From an uncultured Sphingomonadaceae bacterium (GTDB taxonomy: Bacteria; Pseudomonadota; Alphaproteobacteria; Sphingomonadales; Sphingomonadaceae), in NCBI GenBank assembly GCA_947497315.1, contig CANMFX010000001.1, positions 1,116,001-1,180,000 on the forward strand: a DNA stretch of 64,000 nucleotides, read 5' to 3'. A program made the translations under genes and the position numbers. Below are positions 28,004 to 37,676 of the stretch, one piece after another. The notes below the pieces were generated by a model. That model was not told the DNA's origin. It was given only the letters and a program-made list of their open reading frames with translations, and did no database searches. Positions within the stretch are counted from its first letter, which is position 1, and each line of letters starts with the position of its first letter.

Positions 28004-30493
28004 ATGAAAACCGTACTTAAAGGCCTTTTGCTGGCTGCTACAGCGGCAACCCCAACGCATGTACTTGCGCAGGACGTCGGGCAGCAAGATGCCGTAGAAT
28101 CCGATAATGTCATCATAGTTACCGCTCGTAAGAAAGAAGAGACACTGTTGGACGCGCCTTTGGCGGTTACCGTAATCGGTGAAACGGAGCTTGAAGGCGC
28201 TGGTTTCCAGGATATTACAGAAGTCACCAAGGCGGCACCGGGCGCTTTTGTTGAACCCTTTGGTGATAATACCAACGGCACTGCGCGTATTAATTCAACT
28301 CCTCGGTTTCGCGGCATTACGTTGATAAGCGGCAACCGCCTGCAACAAACAGCAACGGTATTTCTGGATGGCGTATTCCTGAGCGGCGGTGCGCAGACCA
28401 TCGGTATCAATGAATTGCAACGCGTGGAAATTATCAAAGGTCCGCAATCGGCTTTGTTTGGCCGCAACACTTTTGCTGGTGCGATCAACTATGTGACCAA
28501 GGATCCCAGCGACGAGTTTCAGGTTGATCTGAGCGTAACGGCGGCAACCCGGGATGAATTTAATTTCGCGGCAGGGGTAGAAGGACCGATTACGGACGGC
28601 CTGTCTTTCCGCTTGAGCGGTAATTATGATACGAAAGACGGCCATTTTGACAATGTTGCTGTTCCTGGCCAACGCCTGGGTGACGAATCGCAATGGTCGA
28701 TCGCCGGCACGTTGCTGATCGAACCAAGCGATGGCATCCGTCTCAAATTGAGAGGGTCCTATCAGGAAATTGATGACGGCCCTGCCGCTTCTGTTTTGTA
28801 CTTTGGTACCAGTCAGCATAATTTCGGGGGTTTTCAGTTCGTCAATGGAATTGCCGATCAAACGGATTCTGTCGTGCCTTCACCGGGCGGTGGTCGCGGT
28901 GAATCGGTCTTCCGCGGACGGATTACGGAACCTCCTGCTGATCGCATCGGACTGAACACAGCCCCGGAAAACCTTCAGGCATTTCTCGGTTTTTTGAATG
29001 ATGGACGTTCCGATCCAAGTGATGCGATATTTGATTTCAAATATAATCCGACGACAGTGGATGATTTCGGTTTGAACCTTGATTCATTGCGTCTGAGTGC
29101 AGTTGGATCTGCGGATCTGACCGACAATATCGAGTTCAGCTTTCTGGCGGGATACAACAAGGAAAGATTTGGTTTTTACACAGACTTTGATTCGACTCCC
29201 GACAATAGCTTCACGAGCTTTACCGCACGGGAAACAGAAGATGTGACGGTCGAAGGGCGCCTGTCCGCTTCCTTATTTGATGATAGCTTGAATCTCTCTG
29301 CCGGAGCGAGCTACGTCAAAATCGATATTGATGAGCTGGGTGGAACGGCGAGTTTCTTTGGTCCGCCGATTTTCTTTGGCGACATTTTTCGGTCTGATCC
29401 ATTTGTATCGGGCGCTGAAACCTTAGGCTTTTTTGGTTCGCTAGATTACCAGATTACGGACCAGATATCGATCACGCTCGAGGGCCGTTTCCAGAAAGAC
29501 GAGTTCAGCAATCCTGAGGTAAATGACGGTTTAGCGACGCCGATCTCGCCGGGGGAAATTAACAGCTTCCTGCCGCGCGGAACATTGCGATATCAGCCGT
29601 CAAATTACACGACATTCTATGCAACCTACAGCGAAGGCAATCTGCCAGGTGGTTTCAATCCTCAGATCGCTGGACTAGATGCACAGCAACTGGCCGAACT
29701 GGCCGCTTTGGCACCCGATGCAAGTGTGCTTTTTGGCGAAGAACAGCTGACCAACTATGAATTTGGATGGAAGCAACAACATCCTAGCGGTATCTTTGCT
29801 TTCAATCTTGCTGCCTTTTACATGAAACGGAGCGACGAAATTTTCAGTTCCATTGAGGTGATAACCGACACGGATCCGGGAGCGCCCAATCCGGTTCGGA
29901 CGGTCAACTTCACATCGAACGGGGCGAGCACCAATATCTACGGTGTCGAATTTGATGCGACAGTGAACGTCAGTGAAAACCTGTCCATGCAGGGCTCTTT
30001 TGCCTATATTGATGCCAAGATTTCATCCTTTCCCGCCGATGGTGGAACCGGAGATTTTGGCGATATCTTTGGCCCCAATGCGGATATTTCCGCACAGAGA
30101 GCACCGCGCTTTCCGCCTTTGACGCTATCATTGGGCGCAACCTATGAGGATGATTTCAGCGGTTTTGGCGGCTTTTTCGATAGCTGGTATTTGCGCAGCG
30201 ACCTTTATTTCACGGGCGACTATTTTGACAGCAATGCCAATGTCGCCAAGGTCGAGGAAGCAACCGATGTCAATCTTCGTCTGGGTCTGACGGGCGAGAA
30301 TGCGGGTATCGAGTTTTTCGTAACCAATCTTTTGAACGAAGATGCCCCGACAACGGCCTTCAACTTTGCGGATACAAGCTTTGGCACCCGCGCACTTCCC
30401 GGTGGGTTCTTCAACTTTGGCCGTGAGGGCGATCGTGTTGGGCTGCGTGACAAACGGCAATTTGGCGTGAAGTTGAAATATACGTTCAAGTAG
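28004..30493 (+). CDS. TonB-dependent receptor
   Basis: Signal peptide, SDNVIIVTARKKEETLLDAPLAVTVI, VEIIKGPQSALFGRNTFAGAINYV; C-terminal GVKLKYTFK. Confidence 0.95.
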   Translation: MKTVLKGLLLAATAATPTHVLAQDVGQQDAVESDNVIIVTARKKEETLLDAPLAVTVIGETELEGAGFQDITEVTKAAPGAFVEPFGDNTNGTARINSTPRFRGITLISGNRLQQTATVFLDGVFLSGGAQTIGINELQRVEIIKGPQSALFGRNTFAGAINYVTKDPSDEFQVDLSVTAATRDEFNFAAGVEGPITDGLSFRLSGNYDTKDGHFDNVAVPGQRLGDESQWSIAGTLLIEPSDGIRLKLRGSYQEIDDGPAASVLYFGTSQHNFGGFQFVNGIADQTDSVVPSPGGGRGESVFRGRITEPPADRIGLNTAPENLQAFLGFLNDGRSDPSDAIFDFKYNPTTVDDFGLNLDSLRLSAVGSADLTDNIEFSFLAGYNKERFGFYTDFDSTPDNSFTSFTARETEDVTVEGRLSASLFDDSLNLSAGASYVKIDIDELGGTASFFGPPIFFGDIFRSDPFVSGAETLGFFGSLDYQITDQISITLEGRFQKDEFSNPEVNDGLATPISPGEINSFLPRGTLRYQPSNYTTFYATYSEGNLPGGFNPQIAGLDAQQLAELAALAPDASVLFGEEQLTNYEFGWKQQHPSGIFAFNLAAFYMKRSDEIFSSIEVITDTDPGAPNPVRTVNFTSNGASTNIYGVEFDATVNVSENLSMQGSFAYIDAKISSFPADGGTGDFGDIFGPNADISAQRAPRFPPLTLSLGATYEDDFSGFGGFFDSWYLRSDLYFTGDYFDSNANVAKVEEATDVNLRLGLTGENAGIEFFVTNLLNEDAPTTAFNFADTSFGTRALPGGFFNFGREGDRVGLRDKRQFGVKLKYTFK

Positions 30494-30516
30494 ATTGGCA
30501 ACATCCACGAATAGGG

Positions 30517-30544
30517 AAGGCGTCTCTCAGGAGGCGCCTTTTTT
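30517..30544 (+). terminator. Rho-independent terminator after TonB receptor
   Basis: AAGGCGTCTC-TCAG-GAGGCGCCTT plus TTTT. Confidence 0.85.
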
Positions 30545-30599
30545 ATGATATTTGCTGGGACAGATAGAATATATTGCGGCGTTGGACGCTGCGCTTCCT

Positions 30600-31460
30600 T
30601 TATCCTGTCAATATCGCCAAGAGCTCATCGGGAGCGGTCACCATAGCGTCATGGCTAGTGGCAAGCGGATGATAGGTCCAGCTTGGGTCTGTTTGGACCT
30701 GCTCGGCATGGTAGGGAAAGCTGCTATTGGGCAGGACCGGCGCGGTGCAATGGATGTAGCTGCGCTTCAGGTCCAGCGATCCGCCATTTTCAAGCTGGAT
30801 CGGGTCCAACCATGTCTTGAGCGGATGGGGTGTCAGTTTTTGCGCGACCCAATCATAGCCGGGGTGATCTTTCGGAATGCCCAGAGATTCCGGCGGGAAG
30901 GTTGCGATGGCAATACCGTCGGGTGCCAAGCCTTCCAGTGCTTTGCGGGTCTGTTCGATGACTGCCGGGCTGCGTTCTGGTCCTTGCGTGATCATTGTTT
31001 CGCCATCAGTCGGCAGGGCGGCATCGAGATAGATAATCTCGCTGATCCGGTCTTTCATCGCGTCAGCAACACCGGTAATCACCATCCCGCCATAGCTGTG
31101 ACCGACTAGCACTATGTCATTCAGATCATAATAGCCGATCAGCGACGTGATGTCCGTGATATGCGTATCGAGCCCGATATCCGCCGACAAAAGATGCGCG
31201 CGGTCCGCCAGCCCGGTCAGCGTCGGCGTGAACACACGGTGCCCCAGCGCTTCCAGCTGCGACCTGACATAGCGCCAACACCACCCGCCGTGCCAGGCAC
31301 CATGGACCAGAACGAAAGTCTGGGCGGTGTTCGTGTACCTTCGTTCTTGATGACTGGCACGCGATTTGGCCTTGCCTGCCACCGAAGTCGCAAGACCTGT
31401 CGCTGTCACCGCAGCAATAAATGCGCGGCGACTGGTCAGGATTTTGGAACTGTCACTCAT
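30600..31460 (-). CDS. Exported (Tat-like) alpha/beta hydrolase
   Basis: TSRRAFIAAVTATGLATSVAG; FVLVHGAWHGGWCWRYVRSQLEALGHRVFTPTLTGLADRAHL; LVGHSYGGMVI. Confidence 0.88.
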   Translation of the reverse strand: MSDSSKILTSRRAFIAAVTATGLATSVAGKAKSRASHQERRYTNTAQTFVLVHGAWHGGWCWRYVRSQLEALGHRVFTPTLTGLADRAHLLSADIGLDTHITDITSLIGYYDLNDIVLVGHSYGGMVITGVADAMKDRISEIIYLDAALPTDGETMITQGPERSPAVIEQTRKALEGLAPDGIAIATFPPESLGIPKDHPGYDWVAQKLTPHPLKTWLDPIQLENGGSLDLKRSYIHCTAPVLPNSSFPYHAEQVQTDPSWTYHPLATSHDAMVTAPDELLAILTG

Positions 31461-31477
31461 GGCTTCCTATTTCTCCA

Positions 31478-32917
31478 CTAGACAAGGGTTAGCACTCTGG
31501 CTGCGGCCCTTTCTGCGGTTTCAAGCGCACCTTCCATGCCGGGCCAGTTTTGTGTCATATGTTCGCCGGCAAAATGAAGGCGCCCACCCTGATGCTGGAC
31601 GGTATTGGCAAGGGCAGCGCCGAGGCCCGTTCCAATATGATGATAGATACCGCGTGCAAAAGGCTCCTTTTGCCAGCTGAACATGTTGAGATAGGACAAT
31701 TTCCCCTTTGCCGCCGGCCTGATCTTCTCAATGCGAGTGATTATATCGGCGGCTGCCTGTTGCGGTTCCATCTTGTCGAGAGCTTCTGCGGCGGGGCCGT
31801 TGACCCATATCTTGAGCAACGGCGGGTCGCTGTTCAGCGTGAAAACCCGGCCGATTAGCGGGTCATCACTCCAGATATATTCCGGCAGGCCATCCTCTTT
31901 CCAGAAAGCATCGGACGCGCGCAGGAAAACAAAACTGGCCTTTGTATAGGGCAGTTGCTGGATGGTATCGCGCAGGTCTGCCGATAGGGCGGCGTCGATT
32001 TTCATATTTCTGACGGTGCTGAAAGGGGCCGTGCAAATTACCTGGCGCGCGCCATATTTCCGTCCATCGGTCAGGCTGACTTCCACGCCATCACCCTTGT
32101 CCTCGATTGCCGACACTGGGGCGTTTAATATGATATCCGAATTTATGGCATTGGTCATGGCATCGGTCATACGCTGCGACCCGCCGCGGATAAATTTGGT
32201 CGGTCCGGGATTTGCCTTGCGCGCAGTGCTGAACATGGAAAGCGTCCGCTGCATGTGGAGCATCGACATTTCTTCAAGCGTACGACCGTTGAGATTGGCG
32301 TTCATGAAGCGCATTGCTTCGTCTGACGCGCCCTTCGCCTTTAACCAGCTGGCAAGGGAGATATCCTCCGCGGTGATTGCAGGAGACATCCAGTCGGTGG
32401 TCGTTTCGAGCGCCGGCAGTTTGCGCATATAGAAGAAAAACAGTGCATCCGGACTTGTCTTCTTCTCATCATCCGCGAGCATATTTTGCGGTAAATCTGG
32501 CCATTGATCCTTCAGGAAACTCTGCCCCCGGACATTGTAAAGATAGCCGCCTTGACCGCTTTCGGGCAGATAGCGCTCGACGCCCAATCGATCGGCAATG
32601 GTGTTGAAGCGCTTATAGGCCGCCCCAATCTGGACACCGCCGGCGTCGGGCGTTCCGGGCAGGTTGTCCAGCGTATATAGCCGTCCGCCAGTCCGATTAT
32701 TGCCCTCCAGTAACATGACTTTCAGCCCGGCCTGCTCCAGCTGCCAGGTTGCGAGCAATCCCGCCAGTCCGGCGCCGATCACAATCACGTCTGCGGTGGT
32801 CTTGCCCCATGCTATGCGCGGTGCGGCACAGGCGACAAGAGACGCACTGGCACCACCGACAAAAGCGCGCCTACTGACTGCCCGCCCATTTATCGAATAT
32901 CTACCGTCCAGTTTCAT
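31478..32917 (-). CDS. Exported (Tat-like) flavin amine oxidase
   Basis: VSRRAFVGGASASLVACAAPRIAWG; VIVIGAGLAGLLATWQLEQAGLKVMLLEGNNRTGGRLYT; FAGEHMTQNWPGMEGALETAERAA. Confidence 0.9.
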   Translation of the reverse strand: MKLDGRYSINGRAVSRRAFVGGASASLVACAAPRIAWGKTTADVIVIGAGLAGLLATWQLEQAGLKVMLLEGNNRTGGRLYTLDNLPGTPDAGGVQIGAAYKRFNTIADRLGVERYLPESGQGGYLYNVRGQSFLKDQWPDLPQNMLADDEKKTSPDALFFFYMRKLPALETTTDWMSPAITAEDISLASWLKAKGASDEAMRFMNANLNGRTLEEMSMLHMQRTLSMFSTARKANPGPTKFIRGGSQRMTDAMTNAINSDIILNAPVSAIEDKGDGVEVSLTDGRKYGARQVICTAPFSTVRNMKIDAALSADLRDTIQQLPYTKASFVFLRASDAFWKEDGLPEYIWSDDPLIGRVFTLNSDPPLLKIWVNGPAAEALDKMEPQQAAADIITRIEKIRPAAKGKLSYLNMFSWQKEPFARGIYHHIGTGLGAALANTVQHQGGRLHFAGEHMTQNWPGMEGALETAERAAARVLTLV

Positions 32918-32960
32918 GTTCACATGTTGACAGAAACCACCGGTACAAGGCAAGATAAAT

Positions 32961-32972
32961 TTGTCCGGACAA
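32961..32972. promoter_or_regulatory. Palindromic operator TTGTCCGGACAA (divergent promoter region)
   Basis: Between the divergent amine oxidase (start 32917) and exported protein (start 32991). Confidence 0.75.
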
Positions 32973-32990
32973 ATAAGAAGGGGCGGTCAG

Positions 32991-33752
32991 GTGAACAGAT
33001 ATCTAAACTATTTGATAGTGACGGTCTTGGCGACAATGGCGGTTCCAGTGGGAGCAACGGATGAGCCGCTGGAGGGTGCTGCGATACTGGCGATGGCCCG
33101 GGAAGCGGCGGGTGGTGATGATTGGGCCAATGCCCGGACTTTGACCTTGTCCGGGCATGCCGTTTTCTATGGACCTAAAAGCCACGAACCGCGCATCAGG
33201 GCCAGCGATTACCGAATGTGGCGTGTCTTTGATCCCGGTCGCACTGTTGCCCATAGCGCGGATGGCAAGGTCCGCATCATCGCCAAAGATACGGACAGGC
33301 TGATTTTCGAAGTGGGCTATGATGGAGCAACCACTTGGACGGAACGCGGGATCACGCCCAAAGCAGAGGCGGACAAGTTCTGGGCGAGCAATTTTGGTTT
33401 CGGGATTATCCGTCAGGCTGACAAGCCCGGCTTTGTCGCCACCCGTTTGCCAGATGACGACGTCGGCGGCCATGCGCTCTACATGGTCGAGCTAACGGAT
33501 CCAAAGGGCGGCAAAACCCTTTTCGGCATTGACCAGAAAAGCCATGCTATCCGCACCATGGGCTTTCGTACGCCAAGAGGTTGGCATTTGCGGGTCTATG
33601 ATGATTTCGTGCATCTCGAAGACCCGCGTTGGCTGCAGGCGCGTCATGTCACGCTTTACTATGATGGGCGCAAATCCAATGAGGTTTTCTGGACAGAGAC
33701 CAAGGTGAATGCGGAGATTGATGCAGCGCTGTTTGCACCGCCGTTCCGATAA
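32991..33752 (+). CDS. Exported hypothetical protein
   Basis: GTG start, signal peptide NRYLNYLIVTVLATMAVPVGATD; the ORF-track TTG start lies inside the operator. Confidence 0.7.
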   Translation: MNRYLNYLIVTVLATMAVPVGATDEPLEGAAILAMAREAAGGDDWANARTLTLSGHAVFYGPKSHEPRIRASDYRMWRVFDPGRTVAHSADGKVRIIAKDTDRLIFEVGYDGATTWTERGITPKAEADKFWASNFGFGIIRQADKPGFVATRLPDDDVGGHALYMVELTDPKGGKTLFGIDQKSHAIRTMGFRTPRGWHLRVYDDFVHLEDPRWLQARHVTLYYDGRKSNEVFWTETKVNAEIDAALFAPPFR

Positions 33753-34559
33753 TCAGCCGCGGAAATTTTGGCTCGTCACATCCGAAGCTCTCTCGGCACC
33801 TTTAATCGTGCAACTGGCCTGCATCCAACGCAGGTTTAGGCCGACACGGCTGGCATTGATATCGGCCCAGCTATAGCTGACGGCGCTATCCGGCTTATCG
33901 GGCTTGTGGACATAAAGAACCATGCTAGGCCGGTTGGTGCTGGGTTTCGGCCAATAGACGGCGCGCATGCGGAGAATCAACGGTTCTGCTCCGCTCTCTC
34001 CCCCGCCGACCATGACCCGTCCGCCCTGATCATGCAGGTTTAGTTTTTGGACGAACAGCCAGTCCGGGCTGCCATCTGCCTTGGGTTCAGTCTTCTTCGC
34101 TGCGGCCCAGCATTCGACTGGGCGGGCGCGTTTCAACCGGGTTTCGGTGCCATCGGCAAAGCGCAGTTTTAATCCGTCGGCATCCACGCCGGTAATCTGA
34201 TAATCTTGGTTACAAAGTTTTCTGTTTTGCACTGCGCTATATGTCCAACCCGCATCCGTGCGATCCAAATTGCGGGTACATCCACCCAATGTCAGGCTGT
34301 CTCGCTCTACACCTACGGCTGCATATCCCTTTAAAGGTGTCGCAACCGCTTTGCTGAATGCATCTGTCCGGGTGACGATCAGATCATCGCCTTGCTTCTC
34401 AATTTTCAGTGCAATCCATGGCGGTGGAGTCCGGCCCGCATCCTTTTCAAAATAGGCCTGCTCTTCATTTGTATAAACACCAAGCAATTGCTGATCCAGC
34501 ATCATACTATTTTGTGATCCGGCAGCGAGTGCCAGAGCGGAGAGGCTGGTGAGAAGCAT
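33753..34559 (-). CDS. Exported hypothetical protein
   Basis: MLLTSLSALALAAGSQNS signal peptide; ORF-track upstream start lies in the operator. Confidence 0.7.
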   Translation of the reverse strand: MLLTSLSALALAAGSQNSMMLDQQLLGVYTNEEQAYFEKDAGRTPPPWIALKIEKQGDDLIVTRTDAFSKAVATPLKGYAAVGVERDSLTLGGCTRNLDRTDAGWTYSAVQNRKLCNQDYQITGVDADGLKLRFADGTETRLKRARPVECWAAAKKTEPKADGSPDWLFVQKLNLHDQGGRVMVGGGESGAEPLILRMRAVYWPKPSTNRPSMVLYVHKPDKPDSAVSYSWADINASRVGLNLRWMQASCTIKGAERASDVTSQNFRG

Positions 34560-34580
34560 AGGTACGGTCCTTTGTAAAAT

Positions 34581-34592
34581 TTGTCCGGACAA
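34581..34592. promoter_or_regulatory. Palindromic operator TTGTCCGGACAA
   Basis: 21 bp upstream of the exported protein start at 34559. Confidence 0.75.
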
Positions 34593-34623
34593 TTTAGCAG
34601 CAATTGCGCAGGACGCAACAGCG

Positions 34624-35112
34624 TTAGGCCATTGAGGTTACCCCTCGCTTGGCAGCCAGTTCGAACAGACCGCGATCACCCATTTCCCATGTCACATTGA
34701 GTTGGGTCTTGTGGATCAGCCAGCCATTACCGTTCCGCTCCAGTTCGTGCACATAATAGCCGCCGATACTATGCATTTGCCGGTCGTCACTAACAACAAG
34801 ATGGTGATGGGCGGCCATATAACAGGTACAGGTGGCGCTATCGCCGTCGAGGGTGATGACAAAATTTGTCAGCACATGCTGGGTGGCATCAAACGGCTCC
34901 AGCGTCGCTCGAACACCGGCGACCCAGTCGTCGGCTGGCATGGTGCTGGCTGGATCGCCCGACCAACTGGAGAAATCCAGTCTGACCTCATCTGCGAAGA
35001 TGGAGCGGTATAGATCCCATTGGTGCCGGTCGATACCCGTGGCATATTTCAGCACATGGTCGGTAATGGTCGCCCGGTCGATCAAGTCATCATGTGTCAT
35101 TTTCGTCTCCAA
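34624..35112 (-). CDS. SnoaL/NTF2-like protein
   Basis: DRATITDHVLKYATGIDRHQWDLYRSIFADEVRLDFS...HVLTNFVITLDGDSATCTCYMAAHH. Confidence 0.8.
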   Translation of the reverse strand: METKMTHDDLIDRATITDHVLKYATGIDRHQWDLYRSIFADEVRLDFSSWSGDPASTMPADDWVAGVRATLEPFDATQHVLTNFVITLDGDSATCTCYMAAHHHLVVSDDRQMHSIGGYYVHELERNGNGWLIHKTQLNVTWEMGDRGLFELAAKRGVTSMA

Positions 35113-35910
35113 TCACGCGAGCAACGCCTTGCTTGCTGATATTGCTTCAAGCGCCCATTTTTCCGCGTCAAAATGTTGTCCGGGCGCATAGTGGGGCACT
35201 TCAATGTCAAGATCGACATGATCTCCCAAAAGATCAATTAGTGCGCTGAGCGGAAACATGCCCTCACCAGGGATCATCCGGTTCATCGCTTCCTCAACAT
35301 AGTCATCGGATTTTCGAAAATGCGGGCCATCGCATATCTGGGCATAGCCGATGATCCGGGGATCAACGGCTTTGAGTTGTTCCAACGTTCCACCTGTCCG
35401 GAACAAATGCAGGGCGTCGATGGCGATTCTCAGATTGGTTTGGTTCATTGCCTCATGCAGTTTCACCGCTTTATCAAGACTGTCGCAGCCTTTCGCAAAG
35501 CCGGTAAACTCCAGGCCAATTTCCAGTCCCAAGCCCCGCGCCGTTTCACAAAGCGCGCCCAGTTGATCAGCGATGCGGGTGGAATCCGTTTCATGGATAT
35601 GGGTGACGGCACGTTTGGCGCCCAATTTCGCAGCCAGCTCCAGCGCTCCGGTATATTCGATGGCATCAATCTCAGGCATGACCGGGAAATATTCGGCGTT
35701 GACGATAGAAACACCATGATCGGTGAGGAGGGATTGAAATTCTTCTGGATCACCGGCTGCTACAACCGGAAACATATTCTCACCGGCCTCTGTTTTAGGA
35801 GAGCTGGTAAACAGACAGATTTTCTTCAGACCCGCTTCTGCCGCGAACAGGACAAGTCCCGCCGGGCCACCTTGTGTCATTGTAATTTGATGGAGAGCCA
35901 AGTCGCGCAT
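35113..35910 (-). CDS. Sugar phosphate isomerase/epimerase-like TIM barrel
   Basis: GLEIGLEFTGF, LRIAIDALHLFRTGGTLEQLKAVDPRIIGYAQICDGP. Confidence 0.8.
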   Translation of the reverse strand: MRDLALHQITMTQGGPAGLVLFAAEAGLKKICLFTSSPKTEAGENMFPVVAAGDPEEFQSLLTDHGVSIVNAEYFPVMPEIDAIEYTGALELAAKLGAKRAVTHIHETDSTRIADQLGALCETARGLGLEIGLEFTGFAKGCDSLDKAVKLHEAMNQTNLRIAIDALHLFRTGGTLEQLKAVDPRIIGYAQICDGPHFRKSDDYVEEAMNRMIPGEGMFPLSALIDLLGDHVDLDIEVPHYAPGQHFDAEKWALEAISASKALLA

Positions 35911-36069
35911 GATCCAAATTTAGCCCAATCCGCCATTATTGCACCTATGAATTTGGTGCACGGTGGCTCATCGGGCTAGTCAATATGCTAGGCTGTCTCC
36001 ACGGCTGTCGCGATTAGATAGAGAGAGAAGAATCGACCACAACAAGGTCACTAAAGACAGGACAGGACC

Positions 36070-37650
36070 ATGCTGAAAGAAGATATTGTCACTATCGCGG
36101 ACGTGATCCGGCAACAGGCCAAGGATCAGGGTGATGGTCTGGTGTTCACCTTTGAAGGGGACGAGATGACCTATGCCCAACTGGACGCTGGTAGCAGCCG
36201 GGCCGCCAACGGGCTGACTTCGCTGGGCGCCAAGAAGGGCGACCGGATCGCCTATATGGGTAAAAACTCGCATCTCTATTTCGAGATTCTTCTGGGTGCG
36301 GCGAAGATCGGTGCGGTGATGACGCCGGTCAACTGGCGGCTGGCTGGCCCGGAAGTCACTTACATTGTCAACAATTGTCAGGCCAAAATCCTGTTCATTG
36401 GTCCTGAATTTGTCGATCTCGTGAAACAGATCAGACCGCAGTTCGAGTATGTTGACACCATCTTCTGCTCTGAAGAGGCGACTGAAGAATTTGCCAGCTA
36501 TCCGGAATGGCGTGACGGGTTTTCGGATGTCGATCCGATGGTGCCCTGCGCGCCAGATGACGATGCGCTGCAGCTTTATACATCGGGAACAACCGGCCAC
36601 CCCAAGGGGGCGATCATGACCGGTTATTCGATTTTCGGGGCGCGCTCCAAGCTTACGGATGACGATTTGGCCGACTGGCAGAAATCGCAACCGGGTGAGA
36701 CCATGCTGCTTGCCATGCCCTGTTTTCACATCGGCGGTACTGGGTCCGGGCTAGGCAATATGTATAGCGGCGGTCATGCCATTGTCGTGCGGGAATATGA
36801 TCCGGCACAGGCGCTCGATTTCATAGAGCAATATGGAATAAGCAAGATCTTCATGGTGCCGGCCGCGATCCAGATATTGCTGAATCATCCACGTGTGGGA
36901 GAAGTGGATTTCTCAAAACTCAAATATATCACCTATGGTGCTTCGCCCATTCCGCTCGAAATGATGAAGCAGAGCATAGATATGTTCGGCTGCGAATTTG
37001 TGCAGATGTACGGAATGACCGAGACATCGGGAACAATTGTCGCGCTCCCGCCAGAGGATCATGATCCGAATGGTAACGACAAAATGCGCTCGGTCGGGAA
37101 GCCGCTTCAGGGTGTGGAAGTGAAAATCATAGATGATGAGGGCAACATAGTGGCGGCACGCGAAGTGGGTGAGATTGCCACACGATCTTCGTTCAACATG
37201 AAAGGCTATTGGAACATGGCCGAAGCGACTGCAGCGACTATCGACAGCGACGGCTGGCTGCGCACCGGTGATGCAGGCTATTTTGACGAGGACGGCTATC
37301 TCTACATCCACGACCGGGTGAAGGACATGATCATCTCGGGCGGGGAGAATATCTATCCAGCCGAGGTTGAAAATGCAATCTATGGCCATCCGGCCATTGC
37401 AGACGTGGCGGTCATTGGCGTGCCTGACGAAAAATGGGGCGAGGCCGTGAAAGCCTGTGTCGTATTGAAAGACGGTGCAGAGATGGACGAAGCAGATTTG
37501 ATTGCACATGCCCGGACCAATATTGCCGGCTTCAAATGTCCCAAGTCCGTGGACTTCATCCCGGAGCTACCGCGCAACCCGTCGGGTAAGATCCTGCGCC
37601 GTGAGTTGCGCGCACCCTATTGGGATGGCAAAGACCGGGCGGTTAACTAG
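36070..37650 (+). CDS. Long-chain-type acyl-CoA synthetase (AMP-forming)
   Basis: LYTSGTTGHPKGAIMT, YGMTETSG, LRTGDAGYFDEDGYLYIHDRVKDMIISGGENIYPAEVE, NPSGKILRRELR. Confidence 0.95.
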   Translation: MLKEDIVTIADVIRQQAKDQGDGLVFTFEGDEMTYAQLDAGSSRAANGLTSLGAKKGDRIAYMGKNSHLYFEILLGAAKIGAVMTPVNWRLAGPEVTYIVNNCQAKILFIGPEFVDLVKQIRPQFEYVDTIFCSEEATEEFASYPEWRDGFSDVDPMVPCAPDDDALQLYTSGTTGHPKGAIMTGYSIFGARSKLTDDDLADWQKSQPGETMLLAMPCFHIGGTGSGLGNMYSGGHAIVVREYDPAQALDFIEQYGISKIFMVPAAIQILLNHPRVGEVDFSKLKYITYGASPIPLEMMKQSIDMFGCEFVQMYGMTETSGTIVALPPEDHDPNGNDKMRSVGKPLQGVEVKIIDDEGNIVAAREVGEIATRSSFNMKGYWNMAEATAATIDSDGWLRTGDAGYFDEDGYLYIHDRVKDMIISGGENIYPAEVENAIYGHPAIADVAVIGVPDEKWGEAVKACVVLKDGAEMDEADLIAHARTNIAGFKCPKSVDFIPELPRNPSGKILRRELRAPYWDGKDRAVN

Positions 37651-37676
37651 ATACTGATGGCCGAGGAGGATTTGCT

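Noticed and set aside
35158-35172. TTGTCCGGGCGC inside the TIM-barrel gene as another operator
   Set aside because: Right half-site is missing and it is intragenic.
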